From contig JAKUCV010002775.1 in NCBI GenBank assembly GCA_028386065.3, positions 258,227-322,226 of the forward strand: 64,000 bases of DNA, in the 5' to 3' direction. Shown one piece after another: positions 35,551 through 47,399 of the stretch. The first letter of the stretch is position 1, and every line of letters starts with the position of its first letter. Origin of the DNA: Turnera subulata. Lineage: Eukaryota > Streptophyta > Magnoliopsida > Malpighiales > Passifloraceae. The notes below the pieces were generated by a model. That model saw only the letters and a program-made list of their open reading frames with translations. It was not told where the DNA came from and ran no database searches. Made by a program: the position numbers and the translations under genes.

Positions 35551-36464
35551 GGTACACTAATATTGGCTTAGATTACTATCTTTGGCAATAGGTGTATTCA
35601 GAGAGGCTTTGAATCTTGCATACGAAATCATTCTAAAACTTTCTTGATATAATGCTCTTGTGAAAGAGACAATAATTTTTTGGACCGATCTCTAAGGATC
35701 TTAGCCCCTAGAATGTATGCAACTTCACCTATGTCGTTCATCTCAAAGTTGGAGGACAACCAAGACTTTACGGATACCAGGAAATCCTTATTATTTCTAG
35801 CCAAGAGTATGTCTTCGACGTAAAGTGACAAGATCACAAAATGATCTCTTGACATATACACTATAGTCCTTATCTATCGTGGCGAACATGAACGATGGGA
35901 TGGCTTCATAAAACCTCAGGTACCATTCTCTAGAAGGTTGTTTGAGTCCATAAATGGATCTCATCAGTCAACACACATTGAGTTCTTGACCTTTTACTGC
36001 AAAAGCCACTTTGTCTTTCTTCTTTTAAGGAAAGCTGTCTTTACATTCATTCGATGTAACTCGAGATCAAGGTCTGCCACAATGGCTAAGATCAATCGAA
36101 TCGATGCAAACTTCACAACAGGAGAGAAAGTTTCCTCATAATCTATCCTTTCCTGTTGTGTATAGTGATTGACTACCAGACGTGCCTTATATCTATCGAT
36201 TGACCCATCAACATTTTGCTTGATCTTGAGAACCCATCTTTTCCCTATAGCCTTACGCCCCTTTTGCAAATCTACCAATTCCCAAACTTGGTTAGAATGA
36301 ATGGAGCTTAACTCGTCATCCATTACTTGAAGCCATTCATCCTTAGGAATGCAAGAGATATCCTCATTGTAGGTTTTCGGTTCCTCTTCATCAAGAGGTT
36401 CTACAAGTAAGGCGTGTCGATATGTATCATCGACACCATCGATCTCAAAGTGATGTTGTGGCAC
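35551..36464 (-). pseudogene. Copia B reverse transcriptase
   Basis: The N-terminal part (36464 to 35994) has PKDEWLQVMDDELSSIHSNQ, VWELVDLQKGRKAIGKRWVL, YKARLVVNHYTQQERIDYEE and TFSPVVKFASIRLILAIVAD. After a frame break the palm reads ILSLYVEDILLARNN, where the catalytic YVDD has become YVED. Next is SWLSSNFEMNDIGEVAYILG. It is cut on the left by the CACTA and on the right by the LTR element. Confidence 0.9.
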
Positions 36465-38009
36465 ATTACTGTGATACCCCAGGTATACCCTAGAGCTTAG
36501 AGAAGCATTTATATGATGAGAGTCGTGTGTAGCTTGTCCTTCTGGGATATTCGTGTAGGTGGATCGGGTATTCAGGAGAAAGTGGGTAATGTTAATAGTT
36601 TTGGTGTACACATAGTATGGGTTTAGACTCAGTAACATGATTTGGTGTCGGATTGAGGGCTATGGTGCGCATAGGCTTGGCCTAGTGCACAGAAATAGGT
36701 TCGTAGTGATGCGATGGTACGGTTGGCCTAATATGGTTCCCCGAGTGCTCGACTTGTCTAATTGGCCAATAAATGATGATTAATAATGGAAATGTGATTG
36801 TATGGTGTAATAGATGCATTAGATGCACAAGTTTTCAAGGTAGTTATCGGTTGGCTCGATTTGGTGCAAAATGGTGCACAACCGGGGCATTAGTGTGCTC
36901 GTCGGTGCACAATTGGGCCCGATGGTGCCCGAGTGTGTGATTGGCCAAACCGACCAGTCATAATATGTCATGTGGCTCGAGAATAAGCTTCTGGTGTTCT
37001 TTGGTGTGCAAGCTAGTAGGTCGGGTGTCACGAGTCTATTGGTCGGAAAACAAGTATGAGGTGGCACATGCTTGTGCAAGTGGCATAATTTGGGCAAGAG
37101 GTGGCAAATGGGTGCTCACTCACCTAGCTGCCCATGATTTAAAGGAGTGAAGCAGGTATCTCTCACTCATTTCATTCAGATCAAAATCATATAAGAGAGA
37201 GAGGGGAGAAAGAGAGAAAAAAAGGAGAGGATGATAAGTGAGTCTAGGGTGGTTCCGCTCTCGGGCAGACTGACCCTTGCCCACTAAAAGGAATTTTTCG
37301 AGCAAAACAGTTGTTGGAATTGAGTGAAAACAAATCCCAAAGTTAGGTAACGTCCATAGCTGTCCATGAGCACCGATTTCGCTGTTCCTGGAGCCGATTG
37401 GAGAGAGTTGTGAGCTCTCAAATTCGACTGTTCTGTAGCAGACCTGCTGCTTGGTCAAGAGTGAGTGTATGAGCCATATCTGGAGCTAGATACCTCGGAA
37501 TAGAGTGTTCTAGGTGGCTCTGGAAAGCTAGGAGGCAGGGCTACAACTTTTATGCAGATGCACAAGGCTGGTTCTGCCTGTCGGTGTGCTTTTAATCTCG
37601 GTGAAAACTCTGCTATTACAAGGCAGATTCTACCCAAGTTAGGGTAAGGATGGTTTTGTGAGCTTGAGTCGTGTGTTACTTGTTATGGTCGGTTGTGCTA
37701 TATTTTGATGTGTATTTATATATGTACGGCAGGGCACTAATCCCTAGATGCCCAAGGGTTCCAAGGAGAATGATTGGTTGGCCTTGATATGTGTTATGCT
37801 AGGTAAGTGGGGTTGCATCCTTGTGATGGTTAATGGTGCTCATTTGTTTGTTAACGACCCAATGTGCTTAGTGGTGGCACCTATGGTGCAATACTGTGGT
37901 TATGACTTGGCTTATCGATGAGAACTGTGGTCGAGCTGTGCATTCCATACATAGCATTTACATCCATTGCATTTGCACAATGTCTGCTCATTGATGAGGA
38001 TTGAGGGGC

Positions 38010-39624
38010 TGTTAATACCCGACCCAAAATCACTTGGGCCTATTCACCTTTACTTTACACCTTCTTCATAACCGTCATCCAACATCTATGGAGTCGCCAC
38101 CCAAATTTTATTAAGGGCAAAAACTTGGGAAAAACCCTTCATGTGACTCCATTTAGGCAACTGAATAGCGAACCAAAGATGCTGGACCAGAGGATTCGTC
38201 ATGGATGGGAAGGTGTTAGGCACCCATCCATGTTGGGGCAAAACTTTGTGCAATTAGAGGATTTTGTATGCCTTGTGCAAGTGTGCGAGTTTGAGCAGCA
38301 AAACACATAATAACTGAATATTAAAAAGAAAGGGGAGAAGAAGAAGATTGGGCTTGAGTTTCCACCACTAGAAACCACCTACGTACCCCGGCGACCGGGT
38401 TCAAAGCCCACGTAGTTACTAACATGGCATCACAAAAATCACATCATCACCAACATCAACATCTCAACAATAATTGGTCAGACAAAAAGGGATTAGGATT
38501 ACCTCATGTAGCCCTCCTCTAGCTCCTTGGTTTGGGTTGTGCCTCCCACACAATCTCCTCCGACTCCTCAACTCAATCTTGGAGTTCTTCTTGGTTTTCC
38601 CCTCTTGCTGCCTTCAATGGATGATGCTACCTACGAAATTCTACCAGAGTTTTGCCTATGGAACTATTTCTTAAGCTTGGAGAGACAGAGTTTCTCCAAG
38701 CTTCTAAGCTTTATGAAGAGTGTTTGTGTAATAGACTGTGTGTCCTCTGAAATGTGAGAAGGGGGTCCTATTTATAGTGTTCTGGGTAGCCTAGGGGCGT
38801 GGACCAACTTAATGATCAAAGTAATGGCAAAAAATCTGGGCCAAAACCGAGTAGAATCAGATTACGGGCGAAAATCGGGGAGAAAACGCGTTTCTGGGTG
38901 TGCATGACCGCCATGGCCGGCAGTCATCCTATGGATGACAGCCAGGCCGGGCGGTCATGGGTGGAAGACCGCCCAGGCCCAGCGGTCATCCTGAGATGAC
39001 CGCCCGTGCCTACGCGTCTCACCCGTTCTTTCCTTTTTCGGTCCCGATTCTCCCCTATTTCCTCCCTGATTGATCCTACCGCGTAATTAACCCTTAGACT
39101 GCTCAGAATCCTCTACTTTCTTGATTACTACTCCCCTCAATCATCTCCTAATTGACTAATTACACATTGATTCCTCATTTTAAGCCAAAATCATACCAAA
39201 AACATTCTTGCTTATTAAGGAATGATTTAACTCTGATTTTCCACGAAAATCAGAGCTAAATTTGTCTGCAAGCAAGGTGTTAATGGGCTATGCAACTCTG
39301 AAGAAAAATCTATACCTTATTAAATTGGACCCTTACATTTATCTTCAACCCAAAAATAAATATAATTGGGTTCAATAAATAAACAAGCCCAAATTTAATG
39401 AGATAAATTACATTTTAGCAGTTTAGTCCTTAACATATTCTATGATTAAATCGTCTCATTAATCCTAGGCATATAAAAGTCATAATTACTATAACGTATA
39501 AATTCTATTAAAATTAAACCCCATCCATGCTTCAACCCATGACTAACTCATCAATCTTATGATTCAAACATGTCTGAAGTCTAATCTCGATAGAATCTTC
39601 ATGGGTCAAATTTGGGTGTTCACA
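38010..39624 (-). mobile_element. Solo LTR of a Tat/Ogre-like Ty3 element
   Basis: It starts TGTTAATACCCGACCC and ends GGGTGTTCACA. Flanks are GGGGC and GGGAC (one mismatch). The uninterrupted site survives in the other LARD LTR at about 45595. It is related throughout to 43863-45399, where a primer-binding site fixes minus orientation. A GC-rich cluster of GCGGTCAT repeats lies at 38905-39007. Confidence 0.85.
38982..39003. repeat. GC-rich hairpin in the Tat-like LTR
   Basis: GCGGTCATC, a CTGA loop and GATGACCGC form a perfect 9-bp stem. The related LTR has the equivalent GGCGGTCATC, CCAA, GATGGCCGCC at 44751-44774, a 10-bp stem with one G-T pair, so pairing is kept while the loop changed. 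Confidence 0.6.
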
Positions 39625-40298
39625 GGGACCTTGTAGTACCACATGGCTGCTCGGTCATATGAGATAGTGGTGGTGTTGTGCTAGGCGTTGTGTGTGGTTG
39701 TGGTAGCCAATCGGTTATGCCTCGTATGTGGGGCTGTGGGCTAAGGAGTAACATGTTGGCGGGGCTACCAGACCATGTAGCCAGGCTTAGTACAACTTTA
39801 CCATAGCTTACCCGTGGGCTCATCACGGTGGCTTATGTGGAGAGCGTTTGGATGTATTTTCCACTTGTGTTGGTATCATTGCTATTGCTTGTATGCCACT
39901 CTCCTTACTGAGTTTATACTCACCTTCCATTTCCTCCCCTTGTCTTACAGGTGCGAGATTGAAAGCACGGGTTGTAGGTCGGTGGGTATAGCCGAGTCGG
40001 TTTCCTTTAATTATGATATTGTATATATTTATACATGGTGGTTATGTCCTTGTATAATATGAGTCAGTGCCCCTTCGTAGGAATGGTTTTAATGACATTA
40101 GAGGACATGTCTTTATTAATGAGTTTCATTCTTTTTATTATCTTTTGTTGCCTTTGCGTTTGTCAGTTTTGCTTCTGTTTACGCTGCGCATTTCTGGATA
40201 GTAACCCACCCAGCAGAGGCAACAAGGTTCTGGTTGAGTTGGTGAAAGGCCTTTGGGTGCCTTATATCATGCAGTGTGCGCTTAGCGGAGGCGTGACA

Positions 40299-42294
40299 GA
40301 AGTGGTAGCAAAGCATGTTTGTTTAAGAAGTGTTTGGTGTCATGGCATTTTGCTTCCAAAACATGTGATAGTTTTGGTAGTGGAGCAGGAGTTTTCTGAA
40401 AGTAAGTGTCATGTCATTTCAAATGAAATAGTGGGCTATAGGAGCTTATTCCTGTAGAGGTTAGGTGTCCATGTCAGTTGGATGAAAGAAATGGCATCGA
40501 GGGATGGCTATGTTATTTTTACAAGAGGGGCATAGGTTGTTGAGTCTTGTGGCTAGTACCCATCGATTTAGAGGTTTGGGTTTTGGTGAGAGGCGTTTGT
40601 TTTATTTATGTGCTATATGTGTGTTACATGTTGTTGTGTTTTGACGTTTGCTTGATGTGTAGCTCGGGAAACTCATGGCCAGGTTTGGTTGGCTCGAAGT
40701 AGTTGAGAATAAGGAACCAAAGGAAGTAAGTGGATGGTTTTGTGGATTTAACGGAGTGTAAGTGATGGCGAATAAGTTTAACGATGGATTGGGATGGTTT
40801 CTATGGAAGTAGAATTGGGGTACGGGAGAAAAAGTTCATGAAAGGTTTTGTGAGAATAAAGGAGTAGGATTATAGTTTGTAAGTCGTAATTCGGTGTTAG
40901 TAAGGGAAGGGTAGTAGATAGTATTGTGGAACCTAAGGATGAGTAAGGTATAAATGATTAGGTTGTGATAGTGGAGTTTTGGTTTAGAATTGGTAAGTAA
41001 AGGATGATTCATGTTTATGTTAGACTTTTAAGCGTTATAGATAGTTGTACAGGAAGAGGATGCCTATAAAAGGTTTAAGTAGTTAGTACATATTAGAGTG
41101 AAGTTGACACCCTAGAATACCTAGAGTTGGTCTTGATTAGTTGGAGTTAGAATGTAGAGTGCTAAGTTATGATGCAGTATGTTGTGGCTTGAAAGTGATT
41201 ATAGAGTATTACATATTTTTGGGTGTTATGACCTTAAGCTCAAAGGAAGTTCAAAGTGTCTTCTATTATAGGGAAGAGTTGATATCGGTAATGTTTGGGA
41301 ATGATACTAAGCTCAGATGTCGAGTTATCTAGAGGAATAGCTAGAAGTTAAGGATTAAGTGGAGTTGCATTGCAGAGGCATGGTTGGCCAGTTTGAGATG
41401 CAAATAGGCTAACTGTTGTCCAACTGGCCGAGTCAGATATTTTGGTTGCTCAGTTGGTGCAATTGGTGTGCTTGTACATGCACTAGTGTGCATCAGTGTG
41501 GGAGTAGTGTACCTTGAGATCTAGTGGGGCAATTAGCTCGGTTGTTCGATTAGAGTGTTAGTACACGTATGAGTGTTCGAATAGCGCATTATGTGGTCCG
41601 GTTGGGGTAATTGGCCTTATTCGTCAATTGGTGCAGTTGTGTGTGGGTAGTGTACCATAGTGAAGTGAATAAGGAATAGAAGTTATTAGTGAAGAGAGAA
41701 TGAGTATATAGTTTGTAGCGGCTTATTAGTGATGTGTCATGTGAAGAATTAAGTTGAGACTTATATGGTTACATTTGGAAGGCTAACGGTACATTGCAAA
41801 GCTTTGTTCAATTGGACAATGTGGCCACAATTTTTATAACATTTTTGCAATTATTGTTTTTAAAATGTTTTTAAAGACATGGAATTAAGCAAGTTTTGCA
41901 TGAGTACTATTTAGCCTATCCATTTGTACTGTGATGAGAAGTGATAGTTGAGAGAACTAGAATCTACAGGATTGCGGTTGAGTCATCGAGGTATGCGAAA
42001 CGGATTAGTGAGAGAATTACGAGTGTAAGGGATATGGCAATTTGAGGTATCTAAGTGAGGAGGTGAGGTTGAATTTGAGAATGGATTATGAGGTAAAAAA
42101 GTTGGACATATATTGGACCGTGTTAATAGTTGGGTGGCCAAGTGGAGAGGTAACTGGAGGAATATGATCACATAGAACAACACATGAGATTCTTTAGAAA
42201 GATGATTGAAAATTACATGAAACGATTGATATTGTCTTTGAGGTTATAATGACATCTGAATTTCGAGAACGAAATTCTTTGAAGGTGGGGATGA
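40299..42294 (+). other. Internal domain of the LARD-like element, PBS and PPT but no gene
   Basis: TGGTAGCAAAGCA at 40303-40315 resembles the initiator-tRNA-Met PBS (TGGTATCAGAGC-type, two or three differences). GAAGGTGGGGATGA at 42281-42294 is the PPT. In between, no frame shows gag or pol motifs. About 41360-41660 repeats the low-complexity vocabulary of the LTR (GGTTGGCC, GGTGCAATTGG, GTGTACC). It must depend on proteins of another element. Confidence 0.75.
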
Positions 42295-45200
42295 TGTGAT
42301 ACCCCAGGTACACTGTAAAGTTTATAGAAGTATGTACATGATGAGAGTCGTGGGTAGCTTGTCCTTCTGGGACGTTCGAGTAGGTGGATTGGGTATTCGG
42401 GGGAAAGTGGGTAATGTTAATAGTGTTGGTGTACACGTTAGTGTGGGTTTAGACTTGGTAACATGATTTGGTGCCGGATTGATGGCTATCGTGTGCATAG
42501 GCTTGGCCTAGTGCACAGAAATAGGTTCGTAGTGATGCGATGACACAGTTGGCCTAATTCGGTGTCTCGAGTGCCCGACTTGTCTTATTGGACAATAAGT
42601 GATGATTAATGATGGAAATGTGATTGTATGGTGTAATAGGTGCATTAGATGCACAATTGTTCAAGGTAATTATCGGCTAGCTCAATTTGGTGCAAAATGG
42701 TGCATAATCGGGGCATTGGTGTTCCCGTCGGTGCATAATTGGGCCCGATTATGCCCGAGTTTGATTGGCCAAACCGACCATTCTAACGTGTCATGTGGCT
42801 TGGGAATAAGCTGTTGGTGGTCTTTGGTGTGCAAGCTAGTAGGTCGGGTGTCACGAGTCTATTGGTCGGATAACAAGCACGAGGTGGCACGTGCTTGTGC
42901 AAGTGGCATAATTTGGGCAAGAGGTGGCATGTCAGTGCTCACTCACCTACTTGCCCATGCTTTAAAGGAGTGAAGCAAGCACCTCTCACCCATTTCATCC
43001 AGATCAAAATCGTGAAAGAGAGAGAGAGGAGAAAGAGAGAAAAAAAGGAGAGGAAGAGAAGTGAGGCTAGGGTTGTTATGCTCTCGAGCGGACTGAACCT
43101 TGCCTACTAAAAGGAGGATTTTGGCCAAACCACCGGTTAGAATTGAGTGAAACCAAATCCGAGAGTTAGATAACATCTATAGCTGTCCATGAGCACCAAG
43201 TTAGCTATTTTGTGAGCCGAACTAAGAGAGTTGTGAGCTCTCAAAGTCGACTGTTCTACAGCAGATCTGAAGCTTGACCCTGAGTGAGTGTATGAGCCAT
43301 ATCTGGAGCTAGATACCTCAGAATTGAGTGTTCTAGGTGGCTCTGGAAAGCTAGGAGGTAGAGCTACAACATTTATGTTGTTGCCCAAGGCTCGTTCTGC
43401 CTGTAGGTGTGCTTTTAATCTCGATAAAATCTCTATTGTTGCAGAGCAGATTCTACCCGAGTTAGGGTAAGGATGGTTTTGTGAGGTTGAGTTGTGTGTT
43501 TCTTGTTATGTTATGGTTGGTTGTGTTATGTTTTGATGTGTATTTGTATGTGTGTAGCAGGGCAATATAAATCCTAGATGCCCATGGGTACCAAGGAGAA
43601 TGATTCGTTGGCCTTGATATATGTTATTCCCAGGCCAATTAATCCCTATCATTACTAAGCATCGAGAGACGGGTTCACTCAAACCACTATCGCTTAAGGA
43701 AAGCATGTTGCAGATTTGGATTCCCTCGCCCTCTTAAGGTAGAGGCTTCACATCAATTATCATGAATGCAAGGCACTGATGATGACAAGTTAAAGGCACA
43801 CAAGATTTCAACAATTTCACAAAGTCTCTTGAACCCACTACTTCCCCAACAGAGTCGCCAACTGTGAATACTCGACCCAAAATCACTTGGGCCTATTGAC
43901 CTAATCCTTTCACCTTCTTCCTCGGGTCACACCCACAACATTGGAGTTGCCACCCAAGTTTTATTAAGGACAAAACTTAGAAAAAACCTTAATATGACTC
44001 CTTTAGGCTGCATGGTCATGGCGAACCAAAGTTATGGGATCGGGGGTTCCTCACAGATGGGAAGGTGTTAGGCACCCATCCGTGTTGGGTCGAGACTATG
44101 TGCAATTATAAAATGAACAAGTGTGCCTGGTGCAAGTGTGCATATGTGGAAACTAAAGAGAAGGGGAGAAGAAGAAGATTTGGCTTGCATCCCGTTGTAA
44201 GACCTGGATTTCCTACGTACCCGAGTGATCGGGGTCAAAGCCACATAGTTCTAAACATGGCACAAATCAGCCACTTACATCATTAAAAGTATCAGCATAT
44301 AATCAACAATGATCAATAAAAAAGAGGGTTTAATGTTACCTCTTGTAGCCCTCCTCTAGCTCCTTGCAATGGGTTGAGTTCGACATCCACCTTCTTGCCG
44401 CTTCTAAGCTCTATGGTTGACCCTCTTCTTGACCTCTCCTTGCTGGACCACTACTAGCGCCTCCCATGAAAATCCTTCAGAGTTTTTGCCCAAAGAATCT
44501 GTTTCTAGGCATGGAGAAGTAGAGTTTCTCCAAGCACTCAAGGCTTATAGGTGTGTATGTCAGAAAAGTGTGTGATCCCTGAAATGTGAATGGGGTGTCC
44601 TATTTATAGTGTTCTGGGTGAGTGTAGGAGCGTGGACCTCTTAATGATGAAGATCTTGGCTGAAAATCTGGGCCAAAACCGTGTAGGATTGAATTAGGAA
44701 TGAAAATCGGCAAAAAATCAGTTTCTGGGCACCCATGTCCGCCAGGACCTGGCGGTCATCCCAAGATGGCCGCCCGGCACCTTCGGTTTCACGCTTTCTT
44801 TCCTTTTTTCAGCCCCCAATCCCCCAAATTTCTCCCTGATTTGATCCTACCGCGGAATCAACCCCTAATTAACCCAGAACCACTCCATTACTTGATGGTT
44901 ACTCCTCTAAATCATTCCATAACTAATTGATTACACATTAACACCCATTTTAAGCAAAATCATGCCAAAAACACAAAATCTATTCAAGAGATGATTTAAT
45001 TCCTATTTTACATAAAAATCAGAGCTAAAATTAACCTGCAAGAAATGTGCTAACTCTGGAGAATTCTTATTTCATTAACTTGGGCACTCATTTTATTCCT
45101 AACCCAAAAATGAATCATCTTATCATACTTGGATTGAAACTAAATCAGGAAGCCCAAGTAATAAAATAAAACATATTTTAGTTTAATAAACCTTAATATA

Positions 45201-46206
45201 TATTTTATCTTAAGATTAAATCATCTCATTTATCCTAGAATTCAAATATATATAGGTTTAAATTACCAAAATATATTATTTCCACTAAATTAAATTTTTA
45301 ATATGCATTAACCTAGGACCAAATCATTAATCCTAAGTTCCAGCATGTTCGAAATCCAATTTTAGTAGAAAATACATGAGTCAAATTTGGGTGTTCGCAA
45401 CTAGGTAAGTGAGGTTTCATGTTTATGATGGTTAATGGTGCTCATTTGTTGGTTGATGACCCAATGTGCTCAGAGGTGGCACCTATGGTGCGATATTGTG
45501 TTTATGCCTTGGCTTAGTGGTGAGCCCAGTGGTCGGGCTATGCATTCCATGCATAGCATTTGCATCCATTGCATTTGCACAATGTTTGCTCATTGAGGAG
45601 GGACCTTGCAATACCACATGGTTGCTCGGTCATATGAGATAATGGTAATGTTGGTAGGCTTAGCACAACATCCGTGTGTGGTTGTGGTAGCGAATCGCTT
45701 ATGCCTCGTACATGGGGCTGTGGGCTAAGGAGTAACATGTTGGCAGGCGTACCGGACCATGCAGGTAGGCTTAGTACAATGTCACGATAGCTTACCCATT
45801 NCCCCACACTATTGTTTCCTCCCCTTGTCTTACAGGTACGAGATTGAGAGTAAGGGTTGTAGGTCGATGGGTATAGCCGAGTCGGTTTCCTTTAATTATG
45901 ATGTTGTATATATTTATACATGGTGGTTATGTCCTTGTATAATATGAGTTAGTGCCCCTTCGTAGCAATGGTTTTAATGACATTAGAGGACATGTCTTTA
46001 CTAATGAGTTTGATTCTTTTTTATTATTTTTTGTTGCCTTTGCGTTTGTCGGTTTTGCTTCCGTTTACGCTGCGAAATTCTTGATGGTAACCCGCCCAAT
46101 AGAGGCAACAAGCTTCTGGTTCAGTTGATGAAAGGCCTTTGGGTGCCTTATAGCACGCAGTGGGCGCGCAAGGCATCTGGACGGTTGCGCTTAACAGGGC
46201 ATGACA
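42295..46206 (+). repeat. 3' LTR of the LARD-like element, with nested Tat-like fragment and an N
   Basis: Collinear with the 5' LTR except for the Tat-like insertion 43631-45399 and a discrepancy at 45801. There a single N stands where about 100 bases present in the other LTR (about 39810-39930) are missing, so the N probably marks a sequencing gap. It ends ATGACA, followed by the ATTAC duplication. Confidence 0.88.
43631..45399 (-). mobile_element. Truncated Tat/Ogre-like element: 5' LTR plus start of internal domain
   Basis: The LTR is 43863-45399 (plus-strand ends TGTGAATACTCG and GTGTTCGCA). On the minus strand it is followed by TTGGCGACTCTGTTGGGG, resembling the tRNA-Arg-type PBS of Tat/Ogre elements, and about 210 bases of internal sequence that stop at 43631. 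The interrupted LARD LTR resumes as CTAGGTAAG at 45402. No clean duplication is seen, so the inner part was deleted at or after insertion. Confidence 0.75.
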
Positions 46207-46211
46207 ATTAC

Positions 46212-47300
46212 CACATTCACTTCTTCAAGGTTCTGGATATAGTGACACAATTCTACTACTATCGAAGGATCTCCTCCAAAGATCAAGATTTTGATGCAAA
46301 CTAGACTTACCAATACTCAATTAGTTTGTATCATCTTGTCCTGCCTGATCATACATCTCAAAAAGAGATTGATCAGGCCCTATATCACCTCTTATTGGAA
46401 TCATTTTCCAAGAATGCCACATCTAGTGATTCAAATTCTGTATTCTCTACACCTTCATGTTCACCAAAGAACACATAATCTTTAGAGTTTTCAGAGTACC
46501 TAATGAAAATACTCTTACTTCCCCTAGGTCCCAATTTCCCAAGTCTATAGGAGGAGTTGAATCAGCAGCACAACACTAAGGCATCAACCAACTTAAGTTA
46601 GGCTTTCTATCTGTCTATAACTCAAACAGTGTAGTGGCAAAGATTTTGGGGGCACTAGGTTCAGGACACCTGTTTCAATTAAGAGTGCATCTCCCCAAAA
46701 AAAACCCGGCAACTTAGCCTACGCCATGATGGACCCAACAATCTTTAGAAGAGTTCTATTTCTTCTTTTTTGCAACACCATTTTGTTTTGGAGTTTCAAG
46801 AATAGTTAATTGCCTAACAATTCCTTTTTTATCACATATTTGTTAGAACTGATCAAACAAATATTCATGGCCTCGGTCTGTCCTTAACGCCTTGATATGC
46901 TTATCAAGTGGGTTTTCCACAAGATTCGTGAACTTTCTAAAACAGTCCAATGCCTCAGACTTGTGGGAAATCAGAAAGACATAACTGAAATGTATGAAAT
47001 CATCTATAAACGTAATGAAGTAATAGGCACCATGCCTAGCCCTCACATTCATTAGACCACAGATGTCAGAATAGATTAGTTACCACAACTGTTTCGCTCT
47101 CGTTGCTTTTCTGAATGGTTTTCTTGCCATTTTTCTGACAAGACATAACTCACATACAGGAAGTTCTACCTTGATAGTGGAGCCCATTAGGCCCTCTTTC
47201 GCGAGGCGATTCATTCTTTAGTGGCCTACATGACCAAGTCTGGAATGCCACACATTTACACCATCATTCACATTATAGAAGATATAACAAAGGGAAAACT
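46212..47300 (-). pseudogene. Copia B integrase and pol linker
   Basis: From right to left the minus strand shows MNVRARHGAYYFITFIDDFI (47052; family form GA-x-YF-x-TF-x-DD-x-S), KHIKALRTDRGHEYLFDQF, then QNKMVLQKRRNRTLLKIVGS (family form QQNGVAERRNRTLLDMVRS, with frame damage and the catalytic Glu unclear). Next are GSKSIFIRYSENSKDYVFFG and a decayed linker that continues across the LARD insertion into 36464. Confidence 0.85.
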
Positions 47301-47399
47301 AGATTTATTTGAAATAATTTCAATGTCCAAATCAATAAAACCATTCAACCAGAAATCGCATCCATAAAGAATAGTACCGTAAACAAATCCATACCAACT

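Larger units (their letters stand above)
36470..40298 (+). repeat. 5' LTR of the LARD-like element, with nested solo LTR
   Basis: Outer parts 36470-38009 and 39625-40298 are collinear with the 3' LTR. A solo Tat/Ogre-like LTR occupies 38010-39624. Text such as GGTGCACAATTGG and GGCTCGATTTGGTGCA gives repeated GGTGCA motifs at 36820-36960. Open frames in it (for example 37120-37458 minus) recur in the other LTR only because they are copies. Confidence 0.9.
36470..46206 (+). mobile_element. Non-autonomous LTR retrotransposon without coding capacity (LARD-like)
   Basis: Two collinear LTRs (36470-40298 and 42295-46206) begin TGTGATACCCCAGGTA and end GTGACA or ATGACA. The target-site duplication ATTAC lies at 36465-36469 and 46207-46211. 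An initiator-Met-like PBS follows the left LTR and a purine tract precedes the right one, so orientation is plus. The 1996-base internal domain has no gag or pol motif. After subtracting nested Tat-like LTR insertions each LTR is about 2.1-2.2 kb. It inserted into copia B between integrase and reverse transcriptase. Confidence 0.9.

Noticed and set aside
40035..40457. 140-codon plus-strand frame at the LARD-like LTR end
   Set aside because: It crosses the LTR/PBS boundary and has no homologous domain; a chance frame.
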